Origin: Chromatiales bacterium
GTDB taxonomy: Bacteria > Pseudomonadota > Gammaproteobacteria > UBA6429 > Thiohalophilaceae
Length of the DNA stretch: 64,000 nucleotides
Reading direction: 5' to 3'
Assembly (NCBI GenBank): GCA_027076325.1
Contig: JALTJZ010000015.1
Location: 1 to 64,000 of the forward strand
Shown here: positions 17,312 through 27,000 of the stretch, one piece after another
Layout of the letters: every line of letters starts with the position of its first letter
Numbering within the stretch: the stretch's first letter is position 1
The notes under the pieces: generated by a model
Databases searched by the model: none
What the model was told of the DNA's origin: nothing
Seen by the model: only the letters and a program-made list of their open reading frames with translations
Program-made: the position numbers and the translations under genes

Positions 17312-17396
17312 ATTGATTTAAGCGATTATAAAGCAGCCGTAATTTATTTAACGCCGCTTTGTTACCACTGCGCCATTGCACAAGATGTTCAGTGAC
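17312..17396 (-). pseudogene. Fragment of an ECF sigma-70 family gene
   Basis: Read on the minus strand, about 28 codons encode VTEHLVQWRSGNKAALNKL followed by RLLYNRLNQW. This matches the N-terminal region-2 start of ECF-type sigma factors of the family whose members typically begin VTELL-x-x-WR-x-GD-x-x-AL. There is a stop just upstream and no normal start codon, and the downstream part is replaced by the GGGGTCAGAG repeat arm, so this is a broken remnant. The remaining ~210 bases up to the multicopper oxidase gene (17397-17608) show no gene. Confidence 0.4.
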
Positions 17397-17608
17397 CCTT
17401 ATCCCATTTTATAAAATTCAGAAAGTGGTTATTTTGTAATATAAATATTATGTGTCATTGAGCACATAACTAAATTATTTTACATGGTTAAATTCCCCCC
17501 ACTTCACTGTTTGATTACAGTTTAGTTAAATCATTGGTTCCAGATTCAGGATGTTTGCCAATTACATTAAAGATTTAAATATTAAAATAGCTTAAGGATA
17601 TTTTTATA

Positions 17609-18610
17609 ATGAAAAGAAGAGAGTTTTTAAAATTTGGTACAGCGGGGGTAGCAAGTTCAATGTTGGGCAGCCTGGGGTTATTAACCTGGGTGCCACGTGC
17701 ACATGCAATTACAATCAACAAAACATATTACATTACCGACGGTTTCGTTGCCCAGGTTGATGGACAAGATGTTTATTTTCGCGGCTTTAGTAACAGCTCG
17801 GGCACACTGAATATGCCGGCTGAACCCATTATTGCGCAACAAGGCGATACACTAAACATTACGATTATCAATACACTGGGTACAACCCATAGCTTTGTTA
17901 TCGATGGTATTGTGGATAGCGGCAGCATCGCAGGCGGTGCAAGCAAAACAGTCAGTTTTACTGTTAACAATGCCGGTTCCTATTTGTTTTATGACAAACT
18001 CAATGCACCGTATAACCGACTGTCCGGTTTACATGGTGGTTTTGCGGTGATGCCATCCGGCAGCAGTAATGAACTGTATAGCGGCAGCGCCACGTTTGTG
18101 CAGCAATACTTCTGGGTAACCAATGATGTCGATCCTGTCTGGCATGAGGCAATACGGGTTGGCAATACACCATCCACCCCTTTTACACCACGTTATTTCA
18201 CTATCAATGGTCGCAATATGCGTGTGCCAGGGCACCCGGAATACACGAATACAGACAGAGATTCCGGCTACGCGACGGATACACGACTGGTAGGCTCAGT
18301 TGGTGACCGCACATTAATACGCATTCAAAATGTAGGCTTGTGCCGCCACTCGGTGCACTTCCATGCCAACCATGTTGAATGGCTGGCTGTTAATGGTTCA
18401 CCTCGTCCACAAGTCTGGAAAAAGGACACACTGAACCTGCCAAACAACAAAGGCAGTCTGGATGTGATTTATCCCTTTGAAGCGCCACCCGATGCCTGGC
18501 CACCTGTTAGCACAGGGCATTTCCCAATGCATTTCCATGACGAAATGACCCAAACAGCCGGCGGTGGTTTCTACCAGTTCGGCCTCGCAACAACCATTGA
18601 ATTCAAATAA
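17609..18610 (+). CDS. Multicopper oxidase subunit A (trinuclear half-site, Tat leader)
   Basis: This 333-residue protein has a twin-arginine leader (MKRREFLKFGTAG, hydrophobic core, cut near residue 33 after ARAHA-type sequence). It has two cupredoxin domains. The first (~45-150) has no copper ligands. The second holds CRHSVHFHANHVEWL (~247), the H-x-x-H-x-H motif of multicopper oxidases, and HFPMHFHDEMTQ (~308), where the H-x-H of the fourth motif is kept but the type-1 cysteine is replaced by Phe. It therefore supplies half of a type 2/3 site and no type-1 copper. The partner gene downstream carries the complementary motifs. The substrate is unknown; Mn, Cu, Fe or phenolics are possible. 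Confidence 0.85.
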   Translation: MKRREFLKFGTAGVASSMLGSLGLLTWVPRAHAITINKTYYITDGFVAQVDGQDVYFRGFSNSSGTLNMPAEPIIAQQGDTLNITIINTLGTTHSFVIDGIVDSGSIAGGASKTVSFTVNNAGSYLFYDKLNAPYNRLSGLHGGFAVMPSGSSNELYSGSATFVQQYFWVTNDVDPVWHEAIRVGNTPSTPFTPRYFTINGRNMRVPGHPEYTNTDRDSGYATDTRLVGSVGDRTLIRIQNVGLCRHSVHFHANHVEWLAVNGSPRPQVWKKDTLNLPNNKGSLDVIYPFEAPPDAWPPVSTGHFPMHFHDEMTQTAGGGFYQFGLATTIEFK

Positions 18611-18620
18611 GGAAATCAAC

Positions 18621-19643
18621 ATGTTTAAATTAAAAGAATTAGTACAAATGAGAAACCGCGGCGGCGGTGGCACAACAAGCTCTGGCGGTGGTATGGGTGG
18701 CGGCGCATGCTATACCTACCCCGATGCACCGGCAACCATTGGTAGAGTCACACCCGATGTTTCTTTCAACCGCGGTATTTATATGAATGGCTCCGTTCAA
18801 ATGGACGATGGTAACAGCGTGCGTGTTTGGGGCTTTACTGATGGCGGCGGTGGTATGGGCGGCATGGGTGGCCAGTTCCCCTCGCCGGCTATTCGTGTTA
18901 CCGAAGGGCAAATTGTACATACCAACCTAACGGTCAATGGCATGATGTGGCTGCATACCATTCATCATCATGGTATTGAACCCAGCACCGAAAACGACGG
19001 TGTCGGCCATTACTCTTTTGATGTGGATGGCACTTACACCTACCAGTGGAAAGCGGCTCATGCAGGCACTTATTTTTATCACTGCCACACCAATACCGTT
19101 TTACATGCAGAAATGGGCATGTACGGTGCACTCATCATCGACCCGCCTGAAGGAGCCGGCACGCTGTTTTCCGGTGGGCCCGATTACGATGTTGAAGCTA
19201 TCTGGGCGTGCGATGAATTTGATTCGTCATGGCATAACCTGCCCTGGGATGCCGGTACCTGTGGTGCCGATGTTGGTCTGAATAAATTAGACCCTGACTA
19301 TTTTCTTATTACCGGTGTGGACGGTGCGCAATCGGCAGCAACCAATCCAGCGGTTGCCGTTACCATGTCGCAACAACAAACTTTGCTGGTACGTTACATT
19401 AATGCAGGGTATTTAGCACAGCGCATCGATTTTGGTGGTCTGGAGGTTGAAATCCATATGTCGGATGGGCGCGCCTTGCCACAACCCGAAACGGTCACTG
19501 AAATACAATCGGTCTCGGCAGAACGCTACGACTGCATCATCAAGCCGCAAAATACCGGTGTTTACACGGTAACGATTGAGTACCTCGACTGGGTAACGGA
19601 TGAAGTTATTGGCACTGCGCAAACGCGAATCACCGTCACCTGA
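18621..19643 (+). CDS. Multicopper oxidase subunit B (type-1 copper half), no own leader
   Basis: It starts 10 bases after subunit A (ATG at 18621, with GGAAATCAAC before it), 340 residues. The N-terminal ~35 residues are Gly/Met-rich and contain no signal peptide. The first cupredoxin domain has MWLHTIHHHGIEPS (the H-x-HG motif) and YFYHCHTNTVLHAEMGMYG, which carries the type-1 Cys, His and Met in the spacing of nitrite-reductase-like domains. A second domain (~200-340) resembles the middle domain of three-domain oxidases and has no ligands. Subunits A and B together contain the four copper motifs of one oxidase, in reversed order. B is probably exported folded with A through Tat; this is inference. 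Confidence 0.83.
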   Translation: MFKLKELVQMRNRGGGGTTSSGGGMGGGACYTYPDAPATIGRVTPDVSFNRGIYMNGSVQMDDGNSVRVWGFTDGGGGMGGMGGQFPSPAIRVTEGQIVHTNLTVNGMMWLHTIHHHGIEPSTENDGVGHYSFDVDGTYTYQWKAAHAGTYFYHCHTNTVLHAEMGMYGALIIDPPEGAGTLFSGGPDYDVEAIWACDEFDSSWHNLPWDAGTCGADVGLNKLDPDYFLITGVDGAQSAATNPAVAVTMSQQQTLLVRYINAGYLAQRIDFGGLEVEIHMSDGRALPQPETVTEIQSVSAERYDCIIKPQNTGVYTVTIEYLDWVTDEVIGTAQTRITVT

Positions 19644-19657
19644 TAGCAGGAAACGCT

Positions 19658-19683
19658 CCCCCTCAGAAATATTTTCTGAGGGG
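19658..19683 (+). terminator. Hairpin terminator after the split oxidase
   Basis: A GC-capped palindrome (CCCTCAGAAA / TTTCTGAGGG around a short AT loop) starts 15 bases after the subunit B stop. A T-run (TTTTTC) follows about 8 bases after the stem. It lies between convergent genes (oxidase on plus, thiO on minus) and may serve both. Confidence 0.6.
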
Positions 19684-19746
19684 CAGCCACTTTTTCGAGC
19701 TATTTCTTAATTAGCAACAAACCGATATATCGACATCTCACACTAT

Positions 19747-20829
19747 TTAAACGTTACTCGCCCGATACAAAGCCGGATCAATAATCGGCTCCCGTTCAAG
19801 CACTAAATCAGCCGTTAGCCGAGCCGATGCCGGCCCGAGCACCACTCCGTTTCGGAAATGGCCACTGTTCACATATAAGCCGGTAATATTTTCATCGGCA
19901 TATATATAAGGTATACCGTCTGCCGTACCGGGTCGTAAGCCTGCCCAATGACGTTCAACAGGGTAATTTGCCAACGCAGGAATAAAGCGCGTGGCAACCT
20001 GCCGCAAGTCATCATTTGCTGATTGGCTGGTCGATTTGTCAAAGCCGGTATGTTCCAGTGTGCTGCCAATTAAAATTCGGCCATCTTTGCGCGGAATAAC
20101 ATAACGGTCTTCGTGCAATATAATTTGTGACAGTAGCTCGGGAACGGCTTTATACATTAACATCTGCCCCTTCACTGGCTGAACTTCTACTTTTAAATCA
20201 GTATCTTGCAATAAATTCTGTGTCCATGCGCCGCTACAGGCCACCACCTTTTGTGCGTCGATTTTACCCGCTGACGTTTGCACCCCGGTTATTTCTCCCT
20301 TATATATAAGGAGTGACTCAACCTGTGTCTGTTCCCGAATTTCGACTCCCCGCTGCAATAAATCTTTAGTCAGTGATTTAAGCAAACAGGGGTTACGCAC
20401 CTGAGCGAGTTCAGGAAACCACATCGCCTGTTCAGGCAATACACCTAATTCTGGCGCAAGCGAGCTCAATTGCGCTTTATCAAGTAATGCCAGTCGGGTT
20501 GGGTAATTGGCCGCCCAGTTCTGAGCCGCTGGGTGCTCAGCCGTGTCCAGTACCAACAAGCCCGAGACCTGACGTTGCGGGTCAATTCCGGTGTCATTCA
20601 ATAACTCATCAACCAAACCGGGATAACGCTGCTGCCCCCACTTCGCTAATAGTTGCACCGGCTCGGCATAGCGCCACGGGTACAACGGTGACAAAATACC
20701 GCCCCCCGCCCAGGACGATTCCCGCCCCACTGCCGCTTGATCCAGCACGCACACTTTCATCCCCGCCTGAGCAAGTTCACGTGCCGTTAATAAGCCCATG
20801 ATACCGCCACCAATAATGATGCAATCCAT
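19747..20829 (-). CDS. thiO: Glycine oxidase ThiO (FAD-dependent)
   Basis: This 360-residue FAD-dependent oxidoreductase of the DAO family has the dinucleotide-binding start CIIIGGGIMGLLTARELA, a SSWAGGGILSPLYPWRY segment characteristic of ThiO, a VVACSGAWTQ motif, an IPRKDGRILIGSTLEHTGFD block and the C-terminal GLRPGTADGIPYIY and GHFRNGVVLGPASA regions. ThiO oxidises glycine to iminoglycine for the thiazole ring of thiamine. The start is the ATG at 20829; a TTG lies one codon upstream. No other thi gene and no TPP riboswitch are seen nearby. Assignment over general amino-acid oxidases is good but not certain. Confidence 0.88.
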   Translation of the reverse strand: MDCIIIGGGIMGLLTARELAQAGMKVCVLDQAAVGRESSWAGGGILSPLYPWRYAEPVQLLAKWGQQRYPGLVDELLNDTGIDPQRQVSGLLVLDTAEHPAAQNWAANYPTRLALLDKAQLSSLAPELGVLPEQAMWFPELAQVRNPCLLKSLTKDLLQRGVEIREQTQVESLLIYKGEITGVQTSAGKIDAQKVVACSGAWTQNLLQDTDLKVEVQPVKGQMLMYKAVPELLSQIILHEDRYVIPRKDGRILIGSTLEHTGFDKSTSQSANDDLRQVATRFIPALANYPVERHWAGLRPGTADGIPYIYADENITGLYVNSGHFRNGVVLGPASARLTADLVLEREPIIDPALYRASNV

Positions 20830-20992
20830 CAATAAAAATCCAATGACTTAAAAAAACACTAGCATATCAAAGCTTGACGCAGTTCACAGCTTAAACAGCC
20901 ATTCAACAAAAGTTTAACCACTTGTCAGGAAAACACCCCAATTAGTCGTTTAGAGTATGAAATCAGCCCCCGAATCATCTATAAAGTAAGGT

Positions 20993-21511
20993 ATGAAAAT
21001 AAAAAGACAGACAAACGGGTTTACCTTAATCGATCTGATGGTCGCAATGGTGGTAATAGGCATTGGTTTAGCGATTACCATACCGGCAATGCAAAATTTT
21101 ACCAATGCAAACCGCAAAGCTGAACAAATTAATAAATTAGTGCGTGATATGACCTATGCAAAAAGTGAGGCGGTCAATCGTGGAGAAAGTTTCTGCATTC
21201 GATCCACCTCCGGTACCGCTACCTGGGATGGCGGCTGGAGAGTAACGGATGTTGCCGATGCAACAGTCCTTAGAACATCAACCACCATTGCGGTCCCGGG
21301 AGAAACCCTGGCTTCGGCTAGTGGCAGCATTGCACTGTGTTTTGGAGCCGATGGCGCTTTAGCAAATACTAACGTTGCCGCGTCTATCGAACAATGCAGT
21401 GCTTGCATTGACACCCCTAACCGTGAAAAACAAATAACAGTGGCAGTCACTGGCCGAATCAGCCTTAATTCACAATATGCCTGTGTCCCGGCCGCCCCGG
21501 CTTGCCCATAA
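20993..21511 (+). CDS. fimT: Minor pilin FimT/GspH-type
   Basis: This is the first gene of the minor pilin operon; 172 residues. The leader MKIKRQTNG is followed by FTLIDLMVAMVVIGIGLAI, a class III prepilin signal and hydrophobic helix. Position 5 of the mature protein is Asp instead of the usual Glu. The C-terminal domain contains an AKSEAVNRGE segment typical of FimT/GspH and two Cys-x-x-Cys-like pairs. FimT in some naturally competent bacteria binds DNA; in general the minor pilins prime pilus assembly. It ends 18 bases before pilV. Confidence 0.87.
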   Translation: MKIKRQTNGFTLIDLMVAMVVIGIGLAITIPAMQNFTNANRKAEQINKLVRDMTYAKSEAVNRGESFCIRSTSGTATWDGGWRVTDVADATVLRTSTTIAVPGETLASASGSIALCFGADGALANTNVAASIEQCSACIDTPNREKQITVAVTGRISLNSQYACVPAAPACP

Positions 21512-21529
21512 AGTAAATAGAGCATAACA

Positions 21530-22045
21530 ATGAATTTAAAATTTAACTATAAGAATCAACAGGCCTTTACGTTAGTGGAAGTGATGGTGGCTATGGTTGT
21601 TTTTTCTGTTGGCTTGCTTGGCCTCGCTGGTTTGCAATCACTGGGAATGCAGAATAACCAGACGGCCTACTTTAGAACCGTTGCCATACAACAAGCCTAT
21701 AATATGACTGATCGTATGCGTAATAATATTACTGCCGTTAATAATGGCGCATACAGTGCACTGAACACGGCTATCCCGGCACTTGGAACAAATTGTGTCA
21801 CTAGCACCTGCACCCCTGCAGAGTTGGCAAACTTTGACCACTTTGAATGGAATACAAATAATGCAGCACAACTACCACAAGGCCGTGGTTCAGTTACTGC
21901 TGATGGAAATCAGTTCGTTATTTGTGTTATGTGGAATGAATTAAAAATTCCTGACCCGGTCGCCGAACCCGACTGTCTCGCTGTACCTTCAACCTATAAT
22001 CCCACAACCGAATATAAATTTTATACCCTTCGTGTCGAGTTATAA
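21530..22045 (+). CDS. pilV: Minor pilin PilV
   Basis: This 171-residue prepilin has QQA before FTLVEVMVAMVVFSVGLLGL, so an Ala occupies position -1 where Gly is usual; Glu is at +5. The following LQSLGMQNNQTAYFRTVA helix and the DRMRNN motif are characteristic of PilV. PilV, with FimT, PilW, PilX and PilE-type proteins, forms the initiating tip complex of type IV pili with PilY1. Only 2 bases separate its stop from the pilW start, pointing to tight cotranslation. Confidence 0.88.
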   Translation: MNLKFNYKNQQAFTLVEVMVAMVVFSVGLLGLAGLQSLGMQNNQTAYFRTVAIQQAYNMTDRMRNNITAVNNGAYSALNTAIPALGTNCVTSTCTPAELANFDHFEWNTNNAAQLPQGRGSVTADGNQFVICVMWNELKIPDPVAEPDCLAVPSTYNPTTEYKFYTLRVEL

Positions 22046-22047
22046 AA

Positions 22048-23406
22048 ATGATTAAAGCTAACCACAAAGCGAAACAAAGCAGAACAACCCGCAAACAAAC
22101 AGGGGTTACCTTGCTTGAATTAATGGTTGCCATGGCCGTAAGCTCCGTCATTATACTTGGCATTAGCAATATCTATTTATCCACTAAAAAGTCGTACGTT
22201 GTGCATGATGAATTTGCACGTATTCAGGAAAACGGCCGCTATAGCATGGAAACGCTATCCTCCAACATTCGTAACGCTGGTTTTTTTGGTTGCTCAGCGG
22301 GACAGGGTTTGGGCACCCCGGGCGTTATAACAAATGGACTGAACAACAGCGAAGAGACTGCCTGGAACTTTGAAACCGGCATAATGGGGTTCGAAGCAGT
22401 CGGAACAGATTATGACGAAGCAACCGTTGGTTCGCCCGTCACAATTACCCCGGAAGTTGCGAGTGGCGATACAACTGACTGGGTAACTGCCGCCGGCATG
22501 ACATCGAATGGCACTCCCATTTCGGTTAACCCCGATCAGGCTGTTGCCGATCTCGCGGTTGAGGGCTCCGATATTCTTGTCTTACGTACTACCGATGGCA
22601 CCGGTGTGCGGGTAACACAAAACAACAATTCAGCCACCTTGTTTGTCGAAGACCTCGGCACAGTCGCCGATGCCTGCCCGCAATCTGCTGGCCCGAACAC
22701 GGACAGCATTAGCGGCATTTGTCAGGGGGATATTTTGCTGGTTTCCGATTGCAGCAAGTCGCGCATATTTCAGGCGACCGGCGTTGCACCCGGCGGCGGC
22801 CCCGGCGTCTGTGGCGGTACCCCGTGCTTCAATATAACGCACGCTGCCGCCGGTAACCCTGGTAACGCGGCACCAGTAGCATGGACTACCCAGCAAGGTG
22901 ACAATGGCTATGGCCCTGATTCTGAAATAATAAAACTTGTTACCCGAACCTATTTTATTGGTGTTAACCCACCACCCGCAGGGACGATTACAGAACCGTC
23001 TCTCTACGTTCGGGAGAATGACGGCACGCCTGTCCCTCTCGTTGAAGGTATCGAAAACATGCAGATACTTTATGGCGTTGATACATCCGGTGATGGCATC
23101 GCTAATCGTTACTTTTCTGCAAATGATATTCCTGATGTCGACGGTGAACCCAATACCGTTTTTGACGGTGTTGTTAGTGTAAAACTAAGTTTGCTGGCTC
23201 GCACGCCACAGGACTTACCCGGCATTAATCGAACCGCCGCAGATTATGCAGGGCTGGTTTATGCTCTGGTGAGCCCTGCACCGGGCGCATCGATTATGAT
23301 TGACCCAATCGCAGCGGCAGATGCTGTTGCAACCGATAGGCGTATGCGTAAAGTTTACAATCTAACGATACAAGTACGAAATAAATCCTTTAACCTTGCA
23401 AATTAA
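22048..23406 (+). CDS. pilW: Minor pilin PilW
   Basis: This 452-residue protein has a prepilin signal (KQTG before VTLLELMVAMAVSSVIILG). The first mature residue is Val rather than Phe, with Glu at +5. The ENGRYSMETLSSNIRNAGFFGC segment is a PilW hallmark, and the C-terminal VKLSLLARTPQ strand and DRRMRKVY stretch are also typical. The region from ~110 to 300 is larger than in many homologues and contains several Cys residues (GCSAGQ, DACPQ, GICQG, SDCSKS) suited to disulfides. It acts in the pilus tip complex and is followed 5 bases later by pilX. Confidence 0.9.
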   Translation: MIKANHKAKQSRTTRKQTGVTLLELMVAMAVSSVIILGISNIYLSTKKSYVVHDEFARIQENGRYSMETLSSNIRNAGFFGCSAGQGLGTPGVITNGLNNSEETAWNFETGIMGFEAVGTDYDEATVGSPVTITPEVASGDTTDWVTAAGMTSNGTPISVNPDQAVADLAVEGSDILVLRTTDGTGVRVTQNNNSATLFVEDLGTVADACPQSAGPNTDSISGICQGDILLVSDCSKSRIFQATGVAPGGGPGVCGGTPCFNITHAAAGNPGNAAPVAWTTQQGDNGYGPDSEIIKLVTRTYFIGVNPPPAGTITEPSLYVRENDGTPVPLVEGIENMQILYGVDTSGDGIANRYFSANDIPDVDGEPNTVFDGVVSVKLSLLARTPQDLPGINRTAADYAGLVYALVSPAPGASIMIDPIAAADAVATDRRMRKVYNLTIQVRNKSFNLAN

Positions 23407-23411
23407 AGACT

Positions 23412-23990
23412 ATGAAAAATCTAGCTAATAAAAATATTCCGGCTCAATTTATAAAGCAATGTGGTGCTGTACTTGTTATGGCATTGCTTATGCTATTTGT
23501 TCTCACCCTGATCGGTGTAAGCTCAATTAGCACTACAACCATGGAAGAAAAAATGTCGGGGAACACACGTAACCGGCAACTGGCTTTTCAGTCTGCTGAA
23601 TCTGCCTTGCGTGATGCAGAAAAATTTATTGAAACTGCCATCATTACACCCAACGCGCAATTTACTGATACCGGCATAGGTGGCTTGTACACATTAGGCA
23701 ATGGCCCAAGCAGCACACAGGCGGTTGACCCAGACTGGTGGAACAATAATAACACCGTGTCTTACAACGATACTCAACAAGGTATAAGAACCCAACCACA
23801 ATATGTTATTGAATTTCTGGGAAGCTCAACCCAAACGGCACCAACCAATATAAATATTTTGGGTGGCGGCAGTGGCGGTGGTGGCGGTAATGCACAATCT
23901 CCCATTAATTCATACCGAATTACTGCCCGCGGAACAGGTGCAACTGATAATGCTGTTGTTGTCCTCCAGACACATTATGGAAAACGCTAG
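23412..23990 (+). CDS. pilX: Minor pilin PilX
   Basis: This 192-residue minor pilin has a QCGAVLVMALLMLFVLTLIG N-terminal helix. As usual for PilX, Glu at mature position 5 is missing. The next block, TTMEEKMSGNTRNRQLAFQS with AESALRDAE, is the classical PilX signature. A Gly-rich stretch (GGGSGGGGG) sits near the C terminus before a final strand. PilX is part of the tip priming complex and influences pilin interactions. It is followed by pilY1 after 48 bases that include an AT-rich leader. Confidence 0.88.
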   Translation: MKNLANKNIPAQFIKQCGAVLVMALLMLFVLTLIGVSSISTTTMEEKMSGNTRNRQLAFQSAESALRDAEKFIETAIITPNAQFTDTGIGGLYTLGNGPSSTQAVDPDWWNNNNTVSYNDTQQGIRTQPQYVIEFLGSSTQTAPTNINILGGGSGGGGGNAQSPINSYRITARGTGATDNAVVVLQTHYGKR

Positions 23991-24038
23991 TAAGAAGTAT
24001 TACTTACAAATTATTACAGATAAGCAGGTATATTTATT

Positions 24039-27000
24039 ATGAAACATTCAAGCCTATTAAAAAAAACGGTCGTTAGCACAGCTTTAACTTTATTAATAAC
24101 ACCTGCATTTGCCGGACCGGGCACACTTACTGATAGCCCTTTATTTATAAATGCAACAGCCGCTGCCAATATTATGTTTCTTGTTGATAATTCCTTATCA
24201 ATGAATATGATTGCAGAAGAATCAGACCCAACTGATTCCAATAAATACAATAGCGCTATAATTTATAAGCCAACGTGTAACTCCCCTGTTGCAAGTGGCC
24301 AGACTGTTCATATTTTTATTGACTCAAATCAACCCCGTGTCCGCTTCGATAACGCTGGTACTGTCTATACCGCAGATTATGCACTTGCTGAATCTGCCAC
24401 TAATATTTGTTTTGACTCAACCACAAATTACAGAGCGGGGCTTAATGCTAATAATGCCAGCGGCACAAGCCCACGCTATACTAATAATGTAGCGCTTTAC
24501 TCTGGCAACTACCTGAACTGGTATTTTAAATTCAATAACACCACACCGGCCTGGAATTCCGGGCAGGAAATAAAACCAGGAACACAAACACGAAAAACCA
24601 TTGCCAGTAGCAGTATGACCACCTTGTTAACCGCACTTGAAGCGTCAGATGTCGATCTGCGTGTGGGGCTGGCTAGCTTTAATCCCAGTTCAGGTAACAT
24701 TGGTGTGCAAATATTTAATGAAATAAGACTGCTTGACAGCACTCAACTCAACAGTATGCTAAACAATTTGGCTATCCCCGTTCCCGGCTCCAATACATCT
24801 AATCTAGGGGATGGTTACGGCACACCGCTTGGCACCAGTTTATCCCAAATCGGGCGCTACTTTATGGGAGAAACAGGCACAGCCGGCCCCATGAATGGCA
24901 GCCTTAATAGTGCCACGCTTCTCGGCCCCAATGACACCAACGGCTCGTGGGACGGCAATGTAACGATTCATCCCGATGCAACAGCAAGCCCACCACGAGC
25001 AGAAGTCGATGATGATGACTTACTTGGCTACCCCCCAAGTTATGACTATTCAAGCCCAAACAGGGAATCCCCAATCCAGTACTGGTGCCAGAACAACTTT
25101 GCAGTTGTTATGACCGATGGTTTGCCCTCGGTAGACAGAAATAATATTTCAAGCTATTTACAGGATTATGATAGCGATTGCGACGGCGTAAGCCCCGCCT
25201 GCGCTAACACTACAACGGGAGCCCCTTCAACAACACCTCATTTTGATATGAAAGGTAACTCTTCTAGTTATATTTACCTACCCAACAATCAAAGCCCAAG
25301 TGACTACTTTGACGATGTTGCACAGGCACTTTATGAAATTGATCTACGCCCCGATATTAATGACTTTAATGGTGACCCGGTTAAAAATAATATTATCACT
25401 TACACTATCGCTTTTGCCGACCAGGATGCTTTAAGCAATCAATTGATAGCAGATACTGGAACACAAGGCGGTGGTGAAGCCATTAGTGCTGCCGATGGAC
25501 AGGATCTTATTAAAAAGTTTACCGAAGTCACCAATAAAATTCTTGCAACCACCTCATCTGCTGCAGCAGTTACCTTTAATACCAACTCACTCGGTAGTGA
25601 CACGGCTGTATACCAGTCCTTATTTAGCACCTCTCGCTGGAGTGGTGAAATAAATGCCTTCCCTATCATTATTAATACGAGTGATCCTCTTTTAAATGGC
25701 AGTGTCGATTTTAGCTGTATCCCGGATGCCGTTCCAAATTGCTGGAGTGCATCAACACATATTGATAATCTCGCATATAACAGCACTACCAATCTTTTTG
25801 TCGATAACCGCCAAATTATCACTTTAAGAAAAGCCGTTAATACCGCACCCAACCCCGATGTTGTTACCGACTATAAAGGAATCGCATTTACAACACCGGT
25901 TGATTTTACTGCTCCAACAAGCAACGAAATAACAACCGCCATGATCAATGACCTGTGTGCCGGCCCCGATGCCCCTCTTGTTAGCAGCGTTGCCTGCACC
26001 AGTGCAACCACCTCGGCTAAAGACGACAGCCAGGAATTTATTGATCGTATGGTTGATTATATTCGCGGCGATCGCACCTTTGAGGATATAAGCACAACAC
26101 CTGTGTTTCGTACCCGCCAAACCGTATTAGGCGATATTATTAATGGTGCGCCCGTGTTTATTGGCCCGCCTGATTTTGGCTGGAATACGGCAGAAGATCC
26201 ATCAAATAAATTTGGTGTTACCGGTAACCGCTACTCTGATTTTAAAACCCTAAGAGCAAATCGAACAAAGGCGCTGTATTCATCTGCAAACGATGGCATG
26301 CTACATGCGTTTAGAACCGAAACCGTCGGTTCAGCCATTCGGGAACTGGCAGGCGATGAGTTATTTGCCTATATGCCATCATTCCTTTTTTCAAGTAATG
26401 CAGCCGAAGGCTACCACTACCTGGCTAATCCCAACTATGTCCACAAATACTACCTGGATTTAACGCCAACTTTCACAGATGTATTTACCAAAGGAAAAGA
26501 TGCAAGCCAACCAGACTTTACTTCTCTCACCGCCGATTGGCGTACGGTTCTCCTTGGTGGCTCGCGCGGCGGAATCAATAAAGGTATTTTTGCATTGGAT
26601 GTCACCGACCCTGCACTTATCACTGAGTCCAATGCTGCAAATATGGTGCTATGGGAATTTACCGAAAATGATGATGTCGACCTGGGCTACACCTACAGTC
26701 AACCCACTATCGCATTAACCAATGCCGTTGATAGCGATGGCTTAAACCGTTGGGCAGCTATTTTTGGTAACGGTTACCAAAATGACAGTAGTGCAGTCAC
26801 TGGTGGAACCAGTTGTACAGCACAATTATTTATTGTATTTCTTGATGGTGGCCTTGATGGTACCTGGACACTCGGCACCGACCCCGACACCGCTGATTAT
26901 ATGAAAATTGATACCCAGGTTGGAACAACAGCCGCTGGGGACTGCAATGGTTTATCGACACCAGCTTTAGCTGATCTGGATGGCGACAGAATTTTAGACC

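Noticed and set aside
18660-18920. Gly-rich tandem repeats at the start of oxidase subunit B as a separate repeat element
   Set aside because: They are in frame, code for Gly/Met-rich segments of the protein and show no conserved repeat unit at DNA level.
20830-20992. TPP riboswitch for thiO
   Set aside because: The 163-base region lacks the CTGAGA and ACCTGA-type core elements.
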